Below are positions 1-9,650 of a DNA stretch of 64,000 nucleotides, one piece after another. Under the pieces are notes generated by a model. The model searched no databases. It worked only from the letters and a program-made list of their open reading frames with translations, and was not told the DNA's origin. The stretch's first letter is position 1, and the number at the start of each line of letters is the position of its first letter. Both the position numbers and the translations under genes were made by a program. Source of the stretch: Paenibacillus polygoni (lineage in GTDB: Bacteria > Bacillota > Bacilli > Paenibacillales > Paenibacillaceae); NCBI RefSeq assembly GCF_030263935.1, contig NZ_CP127162.1, positions 1,745,501 to 1,809,500 of the forward strand, read 5' to 3'.

Positions 1-65
1 GAGACGGGATTATTCGCTCTCGAATGATGTCAGAATATAGTATGAATTTTTTAGTAATATTTTTG

Positions 66-94
66 GGTAGACGTGAGAGTCTGCCTTTTTTTTT
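66..94 (+). terminator. Intrinsic terminator of an upstream gene outside the window
   Basis: A 7-bp stem (GGTAGAC at 66-72 pairing with GTCTGCC at 79-85, one G-U pair) is followed by nine T residues at 86-94. It probably ends transcription from a gene just left of the window. No gene is visible in positions 1-232. Confidence 0.75.
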
Positions 95-114
95 GCATGA
101 GAAACAGAAAAAGT

Positions 115-144
115 TTTACTTTTTCCATATCAAACGCTTACAAT
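115..144 (+). promoter_or_regulatory. Candidate sigma-A promoter of the sugar ABC operon
   Basis: TTTACT at 115-120 and TACAAT at 139-144 are separated by 18 bp, upstream of the histidine kinase gene at 233. Both boxes are imperfect. The -10 box overlaps the cre-like site at 129-143, which would suit repression by CcpA. Confidence 0.4.
129..143 (-). promoter_or_regulatory. cre-like CcpA site
   Basis: Read on the minus strand the 15 bases are TTGTAAGCGTTTGAT. This fits the Bacillus cre consensus WTGNAANCGNWWNCW at all but one fixed position. It lies about 90 bp before the histidine kinase gene of a sugar-uptake operon, a usual position for catabolite repression. Assignment is by motif only. 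Confidence 0.5.
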
Positions 145-232
145 TAGTTCGTCCGACATTTTTCGATTATTATTTCAGTCATTCGCCATTATTTACAATA
201 CCTATTTAAGATTTGGGGTGGCTTACACAGCT

Positions 233-1966
233 ATGGTTCGATATCACTTGTTTACGAAAATGGTACTTCTCATTGTAATTATGCTAATTCCTGTTGTGCT
301 TTTATACAGTTACTCGAACAAAATGACAACAAACGTCGTTGTGAGTGAACTCAATCGATCCAGTAGTAATCAACTTGCTTTTTTTCAAAGTCAAGTGAAT
401 ACAAGCATCGAGGAATTATCCTCTTGGCCTATTACATTAATCCATGATCCGGATATTGAGGGCTTTGAACAACAAGATTTGGAGAGTGAATATCTAAATT
501 TGGATCTTATTAACCATGTGAAGAGAATCCAGAATAAGTTAAGTATTCAGGAGAGCTCTTCTAATTGGAGAAGCAGTTTGAGCTTATATTCAGCTTCTAT
601 GAAACGTATGATTACCGAGAATGATGCGAGAACCTACGATAAAAAAGAGCTGGAGAATGCCAATTTACCCGGTTGGCAGGTACAAAAAGTGACAACAGGA
701 AATGAGGAGCGTTACCTCTTTTCTTGGTATACATCATCTCCATATTCAGCTAGAGATGTAGTGGAAAATGCGAGAAGTATTATCAAGCTTGAATTCGACA
801 GTACTAATATCCAGGATATGCTGGACAAGTTCAAAAGTAACGGAAGGAGAGATCCTTTTTATTATATACCTGGGACAGGCACCATTTATAACCGCACAGC
901 GGATATTGACCGGAGTACAGAACTATTGAAACAGCTCGATTTTACCGAAATAAAAGATGTGGATTACCGCACGATTGAGCTTGGTGAGGAAGTTTATAGT
1001 GTTCACACGGTGATATCGCCCGCAACAGGCTGGTATTTAATTGATTATATTCCGCTGACCGATGTGCTCGCTCCTATTAAGAACTCGAATCGGTTGTTTT
1101 ATGGAGCGGTTGCCTGCCTATTATTTATGAGTTTCTTGGCAGCCTACTTGTTATATGTACAAGTGCAGATTCCAGTCAGAGATTTAATGCACGGCTTTCA
1201 GCGTTTAAAGATTGGAGACTATTCTGTCCGGCTTAAGCCAAAAGGACGGAATGAATTCAGCTTTTTATCAGAGCGTTTTAACTCTATGGTTATACAGATC
1301 CAGGAGCTGTTCGAACACGTATACCTAGAGCAGATCCAAGTACGCGAAGCAAGGCTGAAACAGCTGCAGTCTCAAATTAATCCTCATTTTTTCTATAATT
1401 GTTTTTCATATATTACGAGTATGGCGAAGCTTGGAAAAACAGATGCAGTGGTGGCGATGTCTCATAACCTTTCTCGTTATTATCGTTACACGACACGTCA
1501 AGAAAAGGATCTCGTTCCTTTGAAAGAAGAGATTGCTTTTGTCATTTCTTATTTAAAGATTCAAAAGATGAGAATGAGCCGTTTGGATTATGTGATGGAA
1601 ATACCAGAAGAAATGATGGAACTGCTGGTTCCTCCGCTTGTCCTTCAGCCGCTGATCGAAAATGCCGTTATTCATGGAATTGAGAGGTCAGCAGATGCGT
1701 CTTTTATCCGCGTATCGGGATTTGAAGATGAGGGGCGTCTATGCCTCGAGGTCGAAGATGATGGGCTTGGAATGAATGAGGAGGCAATGAGGTTATTACA
1801 AAACCAGCTTACAAGACCTATGGACGAACACAGCGGTTGCGGGCTATGGAATGTGAATCAGAGAGTGCAGCTGCGGTATGGCGAGAGAAGTTATTTAACT
1901 TTTGGAAAATCTCCTATGGGTGGCCTGAAAGCAACGATCTATATAGATAATATAAAGAAGGGATGA
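233..1966 (+). CDS. YesM-type sensor histidine kinase
   Basis: This is a membrane sensor kinase of the YesM/LytS-like class (His_kinase family) that phosphorylates the AraC-type response regulator encoded just downstream. A membrane segment near residues 10-30 is followed by a large extracellular sensor region, a second membrane segment near 290-315, a HAMP linker, the phospho-acceptor motif INPHFFYN with His at about 385, and an HATPase domain with LIENAVIHG and the glycine-rich DDGLGMN. I chose ATG at 233, because GGGGTGG at 215-221 is a fair ribosome binding site for it; an in-frame GTG at 218 has no such site. The response regulator starts 6 bp after the stop. The likely signal is an extracellular oligosaccharide, given the transporter and GH42 genes that follow; the exact ligand is unknown. 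Confidence 0.9.
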   Translation: MVRYHLFTKMVLLIVIMLIPVVLLYSYSNKMTTNVVVSELNRSSSNQLAFFQSQVNTSIEELSSWPITLIHDPDIEGFEQQDLESEYLNLDLINHVKRIQNKLSIQESSSNWRSSLSLYSASMKRMITENDARTYDKKELENANLPGWQVQKVTTGNEERYLFSWYTSSPYSARDVVENARSIIKLEFDSTNIQDMLDKFKSNGRRDPFYYIPGTGTIYNRTADIDRSTELLKQLDFTEIKDVDYRTIELGEEVYSVHTVISPATGWYLIDYIPLTDVLAPIKNSNRLFYGAVACLLFMSFLAAYLLYVQVQIPVRDLMHGFQRLKIGDYSVRLKPKGRNEFSFLSERFNSMVIQIQELFEHVYLEQIQVREARLKQLQSQINPHFFYNCFSYITSMAKLGKTDAVVAMSHNLSRYYRYTTRQEKDLVPLKEEIAFVISYLKIQKMRMSRLDYVMEIPEEMMELLVPPLVLQPLIENAVIHGIERSADASFIRVSGFEDEGRLCLEVEDDGLGMNEEAMRLLQNQLTRPMDEHSGCGLWNVNQRVQLRYGERSYLTFGKSPMGGLKATIYIDNIKKG

Positions 1967-1972
1967 GCATTT

Positions 1973-3607
1973 ATGATAAATGTACTGCTTGTAGATGATG
2001 AGACTTATGTGACAGAAAGTTTGGAAGCAACTATCCCTTGGAGTGAACTGGGGATCAGCGAAGTATATAGAAGCGATTCAGCAGGAGGCGCACTTGAGCT
2101 GCTTGCAGCTCATCCTGTCGATATTTTGATAACAGATATAAGGATGCCCGGTATGAATGGACTTGAGCTGATCGAAAAAGCGAGTGTACTGTACCCGAGT
2201 CTGCGTTCAATTCTACTAACGGGATATGGTGAGTTTGAATATGCGAAAAAAGCGATTCAATTAGGTGCATCGGATTATATTATCAAACCAGTAGATGATG
2301 ATGATTTTATAAAAAGCGTGAAGCAGGCCGTTCAGTCCATTGACGAAGAAGGAAAACAAGCTACAAAGTATCAACAGTTGTTATATAAGCGTAAATCGGA
2401 CTATACGCTCCTTAGAGAAAATTTACTCCGTCAACTTCTTATGGGTGATCAGATTGAGACCGAGAGAATGATCCAACTTCTACATGATTATGAGATTAAG
2501 CTTTCCTATTCATCTATGACAACGATGGTTCTTGTTCATTTACATAAAGGTTTTATGGAACATGATGAAAAAACGAGAGTGCTTATGGAGTATGCCATTG
2601 GTAATATGGCAGAAGAAATTTTTGGAGAAACATATGATGTCTGGCAAGGGAGAACACCGCACCATTGTCTATTGATCTTGTTACAGTCGAAAGATCAGCA
2701 TGATCTAGAAAGTGGGGGATCAGAGTTTTTACAACCGAAACATCTTCGGCCCTATATTGAGAATTTTCGTTCCAGTGTATTGGCATATTTGCGAGGAGAG
2801 GTGCATGTCATTGTAAGTCGTCCATGTATGTTTCCGCAGGATATCAGTGAAACCTACAGACGCGCTTTAAACTCTGTCTATTTAGCGGACCGTCAGATGG
2901 AATCAGGTGTAGTATTTATCGAGGGAGACAATGTAAGTATAGAATCCCCATCATCAAAAGCTGCTTTTGAAGTATTGTACAGACCACCGATGCTGCAGCA
3001 ACTTTTAGAACGAAAATCCTGGGAAGCTGCTTCACAGCGTTTAGATGAAGTGTTTGCCATTATCGAAAAAAATCCGGTCTCACGTGAGCATATGTATGAG
3101 ATTTATCTAGCAATCGTTAATTCTTTTCTCTATATCACTCATCAAACAGGACTTCGGATCAGTGAATTGAATGCAAAGGGACTTGAGCCTCATTTGGTAG
3201 AACGAATGATTCACTACCCGCCGCTGTTAAAAGATTACACAGAGCAAATCCTTATAAAGTTTCAACAGGCAGTATCTGCCCCTGCAGAACCGAAAAGCCA
3301 TATTGTAAGTCAGGTAAAAGATATGATTTTGCAAGAAGAAGGAATCGAATTAACAGTCAAAATGATAGCTGATCGTGTATTTCTTCATCCCGTGTACTTG
3401 TCGAAGATTTTTAAAGCCGAGACAGGAGAGGGACTGAGTGAATATTTGATTCGTACAAGGCTTGAACGAGCTTTATATCTGCTTAAACATACGAATAAAA
3501 AAATATATGAGATCACAGCTGAGCTTGGCTATCAAAATCCTCAATACTTTAGCAAACTGTTTAAAAAGCATTATGGGATATCCCCGAATGAGTATAGAGA
3601 GCAATAA
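1973..3607 (+). CDS. YesN-type response regulator, AraC family
   Basis: This cytoplasmic transcription factor is activated by phosphorylation by the upstream kinase. Residues 1-120 form a receiver domain with acidic pair DD at 8-9, phospho-acceptor Asp55 in the motif LITDIRMPG, and conserved Lys105 in the motif IIKP. A middle region of unknown fold follows. The last 100 residues carry a double helix-turn-helix of the AraC family, ending in the usual GYQNPQYFSKLFKKHYG signature. The ribosome binding site AAGAAGGG overlaps the stop codon of the kinase gene, so the two are translationally linked. The expected target is the promoter region at 3608-3709 in front of the binding-protein gene. About 540 residues is the usual length of this family. 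Confidence 0.9.
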   Translation: MINVLLVDDETYVTESLEATIPWSELGISEVYRSDSAGGALELLAAHPVDILITDIRMPGMNGLELIEKASVLYPSLRSILLTGYGEFEYAKKAIQLGASDYIIKPVDDDDFIKSVKQAVQSIDEEGKQATKYQQLLYKRKSDYTLLRENLLRQLLMGDQIETERMIQLLHDYEIKLSYSSMTTMVLVHLHKGFMEHDEKTRVLMEYAIGNMAEEIFGETYDVWQGRTPHHCLLILLQSKDQHDLESGGSEFLQPKHLRPYIENFRSSVLAYLRGEVHVIVSRPCMFPQDISETYRRALNSVYLADRQMESGVVFIEGDNVSIESPSSKAAFEVLYRPPMLQQLLERKSWEAASQRLDEVFAIIEKNPVSREHMYEIYLAIVNSFLYITHQTGLRISELNAKGLEPHLVERMIHYPPLLKDYTEQILIKFQQAVSAPAEPKSHIVSQVKDMILQEEGIELTVKMIADRVFLHPVYLSKIFKAETGEGLSEYLIRTRLERALYLLKHTNKKIYEITAELGYQNPQYFSKLFKKHYGISPNEYREQ

Positions 3608-3709
3608 GTTGTAAAAGGTGCTGAAACCTTAAATTAGTGTCATAGGAAAAAATAGCGATATCATCCATAATAAAAATATGAAGTTAAAGAAATTTAGGGG
3701 GAAACAAAA

Positions 3710-5392
3710 ATGGCACGAACGTGGAAAAGTTCTTCACTTGCTGTCCTAGCATTAACGATGGTCATTAGTGCAGGCCTTATGGGTTGTTCAGGAAAAGATT
3801 CAGGTGATGGCAGTGCATCTGCACCGGCTAATACTGAAAACGTATACAAAGAAAAATACGATCCGGAAGTCACGATCTCCACTGCATGGGGAATTGATCC
3901 GACAGTCACATTTAAGAATGGGGAAACGATTGAAAATAGTGTCGCAACGAAATGGGCAAAAGAAGAGCTGGGAATTAATATCAACTCTCTATGGTCTGTA
4001 ACTGATACGAATGGTGCTTTTGCAACAAAAGTAAGATTGTCGATGTCATCAAGACAGAATATGCCGGATATCATCACAATTGGATCTAATGAATCACAAC
4101 TAATACAAGATCTAATTGAATCAGGTATTTACGGAGAAGTGGGCGACCTTTTTGATAAATATGCTTCAGACACTTGGAAAAAAGCAATGGAAATTGACCC
4201 AACGGTATGGAATTCAGTAACGCGTGATGGTAAGAAAATGGGGATTCCTGTTCTAGACTATGCGTACAACAATGATTACATCCTATGGATTCGTCAAGAT
4301 TGGCTCGATGCACTAAACCTCAAAGCACCGACAACGCTTGATGAACTTGAACAAGTAATGGATGCCTTTAAGAACAATAACCCAAGCGGACTTGCACCGA
4401 ATAAAGTAATTCCACTGAGCATTGGGTTCAAAAATTCAATGAACACTTGGATGGGCGATCCTTCCTGGGTCTTTGGGGCATCAGGTACGCTGCCTCAGCA
4501 ATGGAATGTTGATGAAAATGGAAAACTAGAATATGGATCTGTACAGCCAGAGATGAAAGCAGGTCTTGAAAGATTAAACAATTGGTTTGAAAAAGGGTAC
4601 ATTCCACAAGAAGTAGCTCTATGGGATGAAAATAAAACAGCTGAGCCTGCTGTGGCTGGTACAGCTGGTATTATCCCTGGACCTTACTGGATGAGCGGCT
4701 GGCCGCTGACAGACACCGTGAAAAATGATCCAAAAGCAGTATGGAAACCATATGCAATACCAACGGGAGCAGATGGTACAGCAATGCGCCATGGAACAAA
4801 CTATGCTAGTGCTGTGACTCTTATTAAGAAAGATATGGAACATCCAGAAGCATTCTTTACTTACCAGAACTACATGTTTGACCAGTTTGCAGATCCGGCA
4901 GCAGGAAGTAAACATGATTTCGGTTTATTTGAAGGATATGACTATGAACTCGATGCAAATGGCAACCAGAAGAGATACGACGAGATTGAAGGCGGCTATG
5001 TAAACGTGCTTCGTTATCTACTTGTTCGTGATGGTGCACGGATACCAGATGCACAGATGAAAGCTCTCCTAAGTCTCGCAGATGGTAAGGAAGCAACTAC
5101 AAGACTAGAACGTGAAGTGCAAGCGAACTATGGCCTTGAAACTCCGAATGCTGCGAAGGTGCTTATGTCGCAAGAAGATATTTCATTCAAAGATATGTTC
5201 ACAGGTCCACCTACCGAAACCATGAAATCAAAACTTGACTATCTTAATAAAATTGAGAATCAAACATTCAATGAAATTATTTACGGTAACAAACCTGTAG
5301 ACTCTTTTGATACTTTTGTAGAGACCTGGAAAGCTGGAGGCGGAGACAAAATTACAGAAGAAGTGAACACATGGTATGACAGTGTCAAATAA
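3710..5392 (+). CDS. Extracellular sugar-binding lipoprotein (LplA-like)
   Basis: This is the solute-binding component of a CUT1-type sugar ABC importer. The N-terminus has a basic start, a hydrophobic stretch and a lipobox ending GLMGC, so Cys26 should be lipidated and the protein anchored outside the membrane. The remaining roughly 535 residues fit the large LplA/YtcQ-type binding proteins common in Paenibacillus. The start is fixed by a strong ribosome binding site (TTAGGGGG) 8 bases upstream. It lies 102 bp after the response regulator and is separated from the permeases by a stem-loop, which fits higher expression of the binding protein. The substrate is probably an oligosaccharide with beta-galactosyl residues, inferred from the GH42 gene in the same operon. 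Confidence 0.9.
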   Translation: MARTWKSSSLAVLALTMVISAGLMGCSGKDSGDGSASAPANTENVYKEKYDPEVTISTAWGIDPTVTFKNGETIENSVATKWAKEELGININSLWSVTDTNGAFATKVRLSMSSRQNMPDIITIGSNESQLIQDLIESGIYGEVGDLFDKYASDTWKKAMEIDPTVWNSVTRDGKKMGIPVLDYAYNNDYILWIRQDWLDALNLKAPTTLDELEQVMDAFKNNNPSGLAPNKVIPLSIGFKNSMNTWMGDPSWVFGASGTLPQQWNVDENGKLEYGSVQPEMKAGLERLNNWFEKGYIPQEVALWDENKTAEPAVAGTAGIIPGPYWMSGWPLTDTVKNDPKAVWKPYAIPTGADGTAMRHGTNYASAVTLIKKDMEHPEAFFTYQNYMFDQFADPAAGSKHDFGLFEGYDYELDANGNQKRYDEIEGGYVNVLRYLLVRDGARIPDAQMKALLSLADGKEATTRLEREVQANYGLETPNAAKVLMSQEDISFKDMFTGPPTETMKSKLDYLNKIENQTFNEIIYGNKPVDSFDTFVETWKAGGGDKITEEVNTWYDSVK

Positions 5393-5432
5393 GATTGCAA
5401 TTCGATTGTAAGACTACCACGATGAACTCCCG

Positions 5433-5468
5433 AAAAGCAGCATGCATTCATTCATGCATGCTGCTTTT
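5433..5468 (+). terminator. Perfect 15-bp stem-loop after the binding-protein gene
   Basis: Arms at 5433-5447 and 5454-5468 are exact reverse complements around a 6-base loop; the right arm ends in TTTT followed by CTTC. It lies between the binding-protein and first permease genes. Such hairpins usually act as partial terminators or 3' mRNA protectors that raise the level of the binding-protein message relative to permeases. Confidence 0.7.
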
Positions 5469-5514
5469 CTTCACTCAAAATGAGCTGGGAGACGAAATTT
5501 AGGAGGAAAAGTGG

Positions 5515-6405
5515 ATGAAAATGTTGAAAAAAACATGGCCTTTCCATGTAATGCTGCTGCCTGCCATGATCTTCTTATTTTTATTTAGTTATCTGCCAAT
5601 GGGCGGGATCGTCATGGCTTTTCAAGATTATAAACCTTGGGAAGGCATCTCAGGTTCTGCATGGGTAGGACTTGATAACTTCCGCTATTTATTTGAGAGA
5701 GATGACAGTGTTCAGGTTATCTGGAACACACTTGTCATTGCCGTAGCGAAGATGATCTTCAATCTTCTTGTTCCCTTTGTGTTTGCCATCCTGCTGAACG
5801 AGATTAGACAAGTTGGACTTCAACGCTCTATACAAACGCTTGTATATCTGCCTCACTTTCTATCTTGGGTAATTCTTGGAGGAATTCTGGTGGACTTGCT
5901 TGCTCCAGCGGGCCTTTTAAACCGAGTACTTGGAGAGTTCGGGATTAACCCCATCTTATTTTTAGGGGATAACAATTGGTTCCGTTTCACTGTAATTGTA
6001 TCTGATGTCTGGAAAGAATTTGGATATAACACCATTATATTCTTAGCGGCTCTTGCTACAATTAATCCTTCATTATATGAAGCTGCTGAGATGGATGGAG
6101 CAACTCGTTTTAAACAAACGCTTCATATTACGATCCCTTCCTTAATTCCAATCACGATTGTGGTGGGAACGCTTGCCTTAGGGAATGTGCTTAATGCCGG
6201 ATTTGACCAAATCTTTAACCTCTATAATCCGCTTGTATATGAAACAGGAGATATTATTGATACCTTTGTATACCGCACTGCAATTCTAAACGGAGAGATG
6301 GGCTTTGGTACAGCCATTGGATTGTTTAAATCCGTGATTAGTATGGTCCTAATCTTAATCTCCTATAGACTTGCCTACAAGTGGGCAGGGTACCGTATCT
6401 TCTAA
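5515..6405 (+). CDS. Sugar ABC transporter permease (LplB-like)
   Basis: This inner-membrane permease is one half of the transmembrane channel of the CUT1 importer. It has about six hydrophobic segments and the ATPase-contacting EAA loop (YEAAEMDGATRFKQ, then a Pro-rich end) around residue 190. AGGAGG at 5501-5506 sits 8 bases before the ATG. The length of 296 residues is normal. The second permease follows after 28 bp. No nucleotide-binding subunit is encoded nearby, so the system presumably uses a shared MsmX-type ATPase elsewhere in the genome; that is inference from the family. Confidence 0.92.
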   Translation: MKMLKKTWPFHVMLLPAMIFLFLFSYLPMGGIVMAFQDYKPWEGISGSAWVGLDNFRYLFERDDSVQVIWNTLVIAVAKMIFNLLVPFVFAILLNEIRQVGLQRSIQTLVYLPHFLSWVILGGILVDLLAPAGLLNRVLGEFGINPILFLGDNNWFRFTVIVSDVWKEFGYNTIIFLAALATINPSLYEAAEMDGATRFKQTLHITIPSLIPITIVVGTLALGNVLNAGFDQIFNLYNPLVYETGDIIDTFVYRTAILNGEMGFGTAIGLFKSVISMVLILISYRLAYKWAGYRIF

Positions 6406-6433
6406 ATAAAGGATAAGAGAGGAAGGAAAAACT

Positions 6434-7312
6434 GTGTATCATAAATCAAAATCATACCGTGTCTTTAACGTTGTAAATACGATTTTCCTTATCATTTTAT
6501 CTATACTATGTATTGTTCCGCTTATACATGTACTTGCCGTTTCGTTTAGTAGTAAAGCAGCGGCTGATGCCAATATTGTATCACTGATTCCGATTGATTT
6601 TTCTTTAGAAGCTTATAAAAAGACAATAAATAATCCCGCTTTTCTTAGATCTATCATGATCGCGGTAGCGCGTACCGTTGTTGGTACGCTCATTACACTC
6701 GTGATTACGTTTTTAGCGGCTTATCCGCTATCTAAAGAGAACAGCGCTTTTAGAAGCCGTACAGTTTATTCCTGGATCTTCGTATTCAGTATGGTGTTTA
6801 ATGGAGGACTTGTACCGTTTTACGAAGTGATTCAATCCCTTCATTTGATGAATACATTCTGGGTACTGGTTCTGCCGTCCGCTGTAAATACATTTCTCGT
6901 AATTCTGATGCTGAACTTTTTCAGAGGCATCCCGAAAGAACTCGAAGAAGCATCTCTTATGGATGGAGCAGGACATTTCCGGACTTTGTTCTCGGTATAT
7001 CTTCCGATTTCATTGCCTTCGATCGCAACGATTAGTTTGTTCAGTATGGTATTTCACTGGAATTCTTGGTTTGATGGACTCTTGTATATTAATAATGCGA
7101 AAGATTTCCCGCTTGCTACTTTTCTGCAAACGATCATCATTCAGCGTGATATGAGCTCAATGAGTATGAATCCACAAGAAATGGAGCTCATCAGCCAAAC
7201 AACGGTGAAAGCAGCGCAAATCTTTATCGGAGCAGCTCCGATTCTTATTGTGTATCCATTCCTGCAAAAATATTTTGTAAAAGGGATGACGGTGGGATCT
7301 GTTAAAGGTTAA
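6434..7312 (+). CDS. Sugar ABC transporter permease (LplC/YtcP-like)
   Basis: This is the second transmembrane subunit of the CUT1 importer, partner of the protein encoded just upstream. Six predicted hydrophobic helices and the EAA loop LEEASLMDGAGHFRT near residue 175 are visible. It starts with GTG at 6434 behind the ribosome binding site GAGAGGAAGG. The C-terminus KGMTVGSVKG is typical of the family. The GH42 gene follows after 67 bp and is likely co-transcribed. Confidence 0.92.
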   Translation: MYHKSKSYRVFNVVNTIFLIILSILCIVPLIHVLAVSFSSKAAADANIVSLIPIDFSLEAYKKTINNPAFLRSIMIAVARTVVGTLITLVITFLAAYPLSKENSAFRSRTVYSWIFVFSMVFNGGLVPFYEVIQSLHLMNTFWVLVLPSAVNTFLVILMLNFFRGIPKELEEASLMDGAGHFRTLFSVYLPISLPSIATISLFSMVFHWNSWFDGLLYINNAKDFPLATFLQTIIIQRDMSSMSMNPQEMELISQTTVKAAQIFIGAAPILIVYPFLQKYFVKGMTVGSVKG

Positions 7313-7379
7313 TAGATACTCGCAAATGAACATATGAAATATATAAAAAAAGCGATGCAAATAAAGGAGAGAATACAAA

Positions 7380-9473
7380 ATGATGATACAGAAATATCCA
7401 CCTCTATTTGATAAAGCACCTATTATGCTGCACGGCGCTGACTATAACCCAGAACAGTGGCTAAAATATCCCGAAGTACTAGAAGAAGATATTAGACTGA
7501 TGAAAAAATCTCACTCCAATGTAATGTCCGTTGGTATTTTCTCTTGGGTTTCTTTGGAACCTGAGGAAGGAGTATTTACCTTTGAGTGGCTTGACCGCAT
7601 ACTGGATTCTTTCGCTGAGAATGGAATCTATGCACTGCTTGCGACACCAAGCGGAGCGAGACCGGCATGGATGTCACACAAATACCCAGAAGTACTGCGA
7701 GTAGGCAGTAACCGGGTTCGCAACTTGCATGGTTTCCGTCACAATCACTGTTATTCCTCTCCTGTATACCGGGAGAAAGTGAATATTATCAATACTAAAC
7801 TTGCCGAGCGATACGCAAATCACCCAGCTGTTATTGGCTGGCATATCTCGAACGAACTGGGTGGCGATTGTCACTGTGATTACTGTCAGGATGCGTTTAG
7901 AAAATGGGTTAAAGATCGGTATGAAACGCTTGATGAACTGAACCATGCCTGGTGGACAACTTTCTGGAGTCATACCTATACGGATTATAGCCAGATTGAA
8001 TCTCCAGCACCTCACGGTGAAACTCAGGTTCATGCAATGAATTTAGACTGGAAACGATTTGTTACAGATCAAACCGTTGATTTCTTGAAGCATGAGATTG
8101 CTCCGCTTAGACAGGTGAACCCAGATTTACCGGTAACGACTAATTTCATGAGTTACTTTGACGGGCTGGATTATTGGAAATTTGCTGATGTTCTTGATGT
8201 TCTATCCTGGGATAGTTATCCAACATGGCATGATACAGAGCAAGATGATAGCAAGCAGGCAGCTTCTGTTGCATTAATGCATGATATCGTTCGTACGATT
8301 AAAGGCGGCAAACCATTTATGCTGATGGAGAGCACACCTAGCATGACGAACTGGCAGGATGTCAGCAAACTGAAAAAACCAGGTATGCATCTGCTGTCTT
8401 CTCTTCAAGCAGTGGCACATGGGTCGGATACTGTACAGTACTTCCAGTGGCGGAAGAGCCGCGGTTCAAGTGAAAAACTGCATGGCGCAGTAGTAGACCA
8501 TGTGGGAAATGAGCACACCCGCGTTTTTAAAGAAGTAACTGAGGTAGGAAGCTACCTTCAAGAACTCCAAGATATCGTAGGAACTGTAGTTCCAGCAGAG
8601 GTTGCTATCGTATTTGATTGGGAGAATCGCTGGGCAATAACGGATTCACAAGGACCTAGAAATATCGGAATTAAATATGATGAAACGATCCAATCACACT
8701 ATAAAGTTTTCTGGGATCAAGGGATTCCTGTGGATATTATTAATATGGATGCAGATCTGTCCAAATACAAACTTGTTATAGCGCCAATGCTCTACATGGT
8801 AAAAACAGGGGTTGGGGAGAGAATTGAAAAGTATGTGGAGAATGGAGGCACGTTTGTCTCTACGTATTGGTCAGGGATCGTTAATGAGAATGACTTGTGT
8901 CATTTAGGAGGGTTCCCAGGACCGCTTCGTAAAACACTTGGCATCTGGTCAGAAGAAATTGATGGACTTCATGATGGGCAAATTAACCGAATTGAAGCTC
9001 TAGCTGGTAATTCTTTAGGACTCACCGGCGAATATGAAGCGATTGAACTATGTGACTTGATTCATCTGGAAGGTGCGACTGCACTAGCGGTTTATGGAAG
9101 TGATTTTTATAAAGGCAGACCGGCAGCAACCGTTCACTCTTTTGGAGAAGGAAAATCATATTACATTGCTTCCCGTAACTCGGAATCATTCCATAAAACA
9201 TTCTATCAAGGGATTATTAAAGAAGCAGGAATTAAGAAGTCCATGGATAGTGAATTGCCTAGCGGGGTAACGGTATCCGTTCGTACAGATGGAGAGCATG
9301 ATTATGTATTTATACAGAACTATACGGGAGAAGAACAAGTTCTTCCTTTAGACAGCGCGGATTACACCGAAATCGGACTTCCATCGTCCGAGCGTAATCA
9401 GTCATTGCAAGAACAGATTGTATTAGAGCCATATAGTGTTCGTGTTATAAAAAGAGAGCATATTATCAAATAA
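7380..9473 (+). CDS. GH42 beta-galactosidase (YesZ-like)
   Basis: This enzyme hydrolyses terminal beta-galactosyl residues from short oligosaccharides, probably in the cytoplasm because no signal peptide is present. The GH42 hallmarks are all there: HGADYNPEQW near residue 20, the acid/base Glu159 in WHISNE, the nucleophile Glu317 in LMEST, and a zinc-type cysteine cluster CHCDYC just after the acid/base. The trimerisation and C-terminal domains follow. The length of 697 residues is normal. It closes the operon and shares family and motifs with the second GH42 at 47214-49241, but the two have different regulators. The operon resembles the B. subtilis yes locus, where YesZ acts on rhamnogalacturonan side chains. 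Confidence 0.93.
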   Translation: MMIQKYPPLFDKAPIMLHGADYNPEQWLKYPEVLEEDIRLMKKSHSNVMSVGIFSWVSLEPEEGVFTFEWLDRILDSFAENGIYALLATPSGARPAWMSHKYPEVLRVGSNRVRNLHGFRHNHCYSSPVYREKVNIINTKLAERYANHPAVIGWHISNELGGDCHCDYCQDAFRKWVKDRYETLDELNHAWWTTFWSHTYTDYSQIESPAPHGETQVHAMNLDWKRFVTDQTVDFLKHEIAPLRQVNPDLPVTTNFMSYFDGLDYWKFADVLDVLSWDSYPTWHDTEQDDSKQAASVALMHDIVRTIKGGKPFMLMESTPSMTNWQDVSKLKKPGMHLLSSLQAVAHGSDTVQYFQWRKSRGSSEKLHGAVVDHVGNEHTRVFKEVTEVGSYLQELQDIVGTVVPAEVAIVFDWENRWAITDSQGPRNIGIKYDETIQSHYKVFWDQGIPVDIINMDADLSKYKLVIAPMLYMVKTGVGERIEKYVENGGTFVSTYWSGIVNENDLCHLGGFPGPLRKTLGIWSEEIDGLHDGQINRIEALAGNSLGLTGEYEAIELCDLIHLEGATALAVYGSDFYKGRPAATVHSFGEGKSYYIASRNSESFHKTFYQGIIKEAGIKKSMDSELPSGVTVSVRTDGEHDYVFIQNYTGEEQVLPLDSADYTEIGLPSSERNQSLQEQIVLEPYSVRVIKREHIIK

Positions 9474-9501
9474 TATTGAAATAATAATAAAATAATTAAA
9501 C

Positions 9502-9561
9502 AGAAGGCGGCACTCCATCTCTGATAAGTAATGATCAGCAGAAGGGATGCCGCCTTCTTTA
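9502..9561 (+). terminator. Intrinsic terminator of the ABC/GH42 operon
   Basis: An inverted repeat with outer arms AGAAGGCGGC (9502-9511) and GCCGCCTTCT (9549-9558) encloses a further paired ACTCC/GGGAT-type region and ends in a short T-rich tail. It follows the GH42 stop by about 30 bp. Confidence 0.7.
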
Positions 9562-9650
9562 TTAAATCCTGAGACAGGAAGGAAAAGGGAAGCACCATCA
9601 CGAAATGGTAAAAGAATTAGCTTGGAATATTATTTGCGGGAGGGAACATC

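Noticed and set aside
24..209. 61-residue open frame at the left edge
   Set aside because: It contains the T run of an intrinsic terminator and the cre-like promoter region; no ribosome binding site and low-complexity Phe-rich product.
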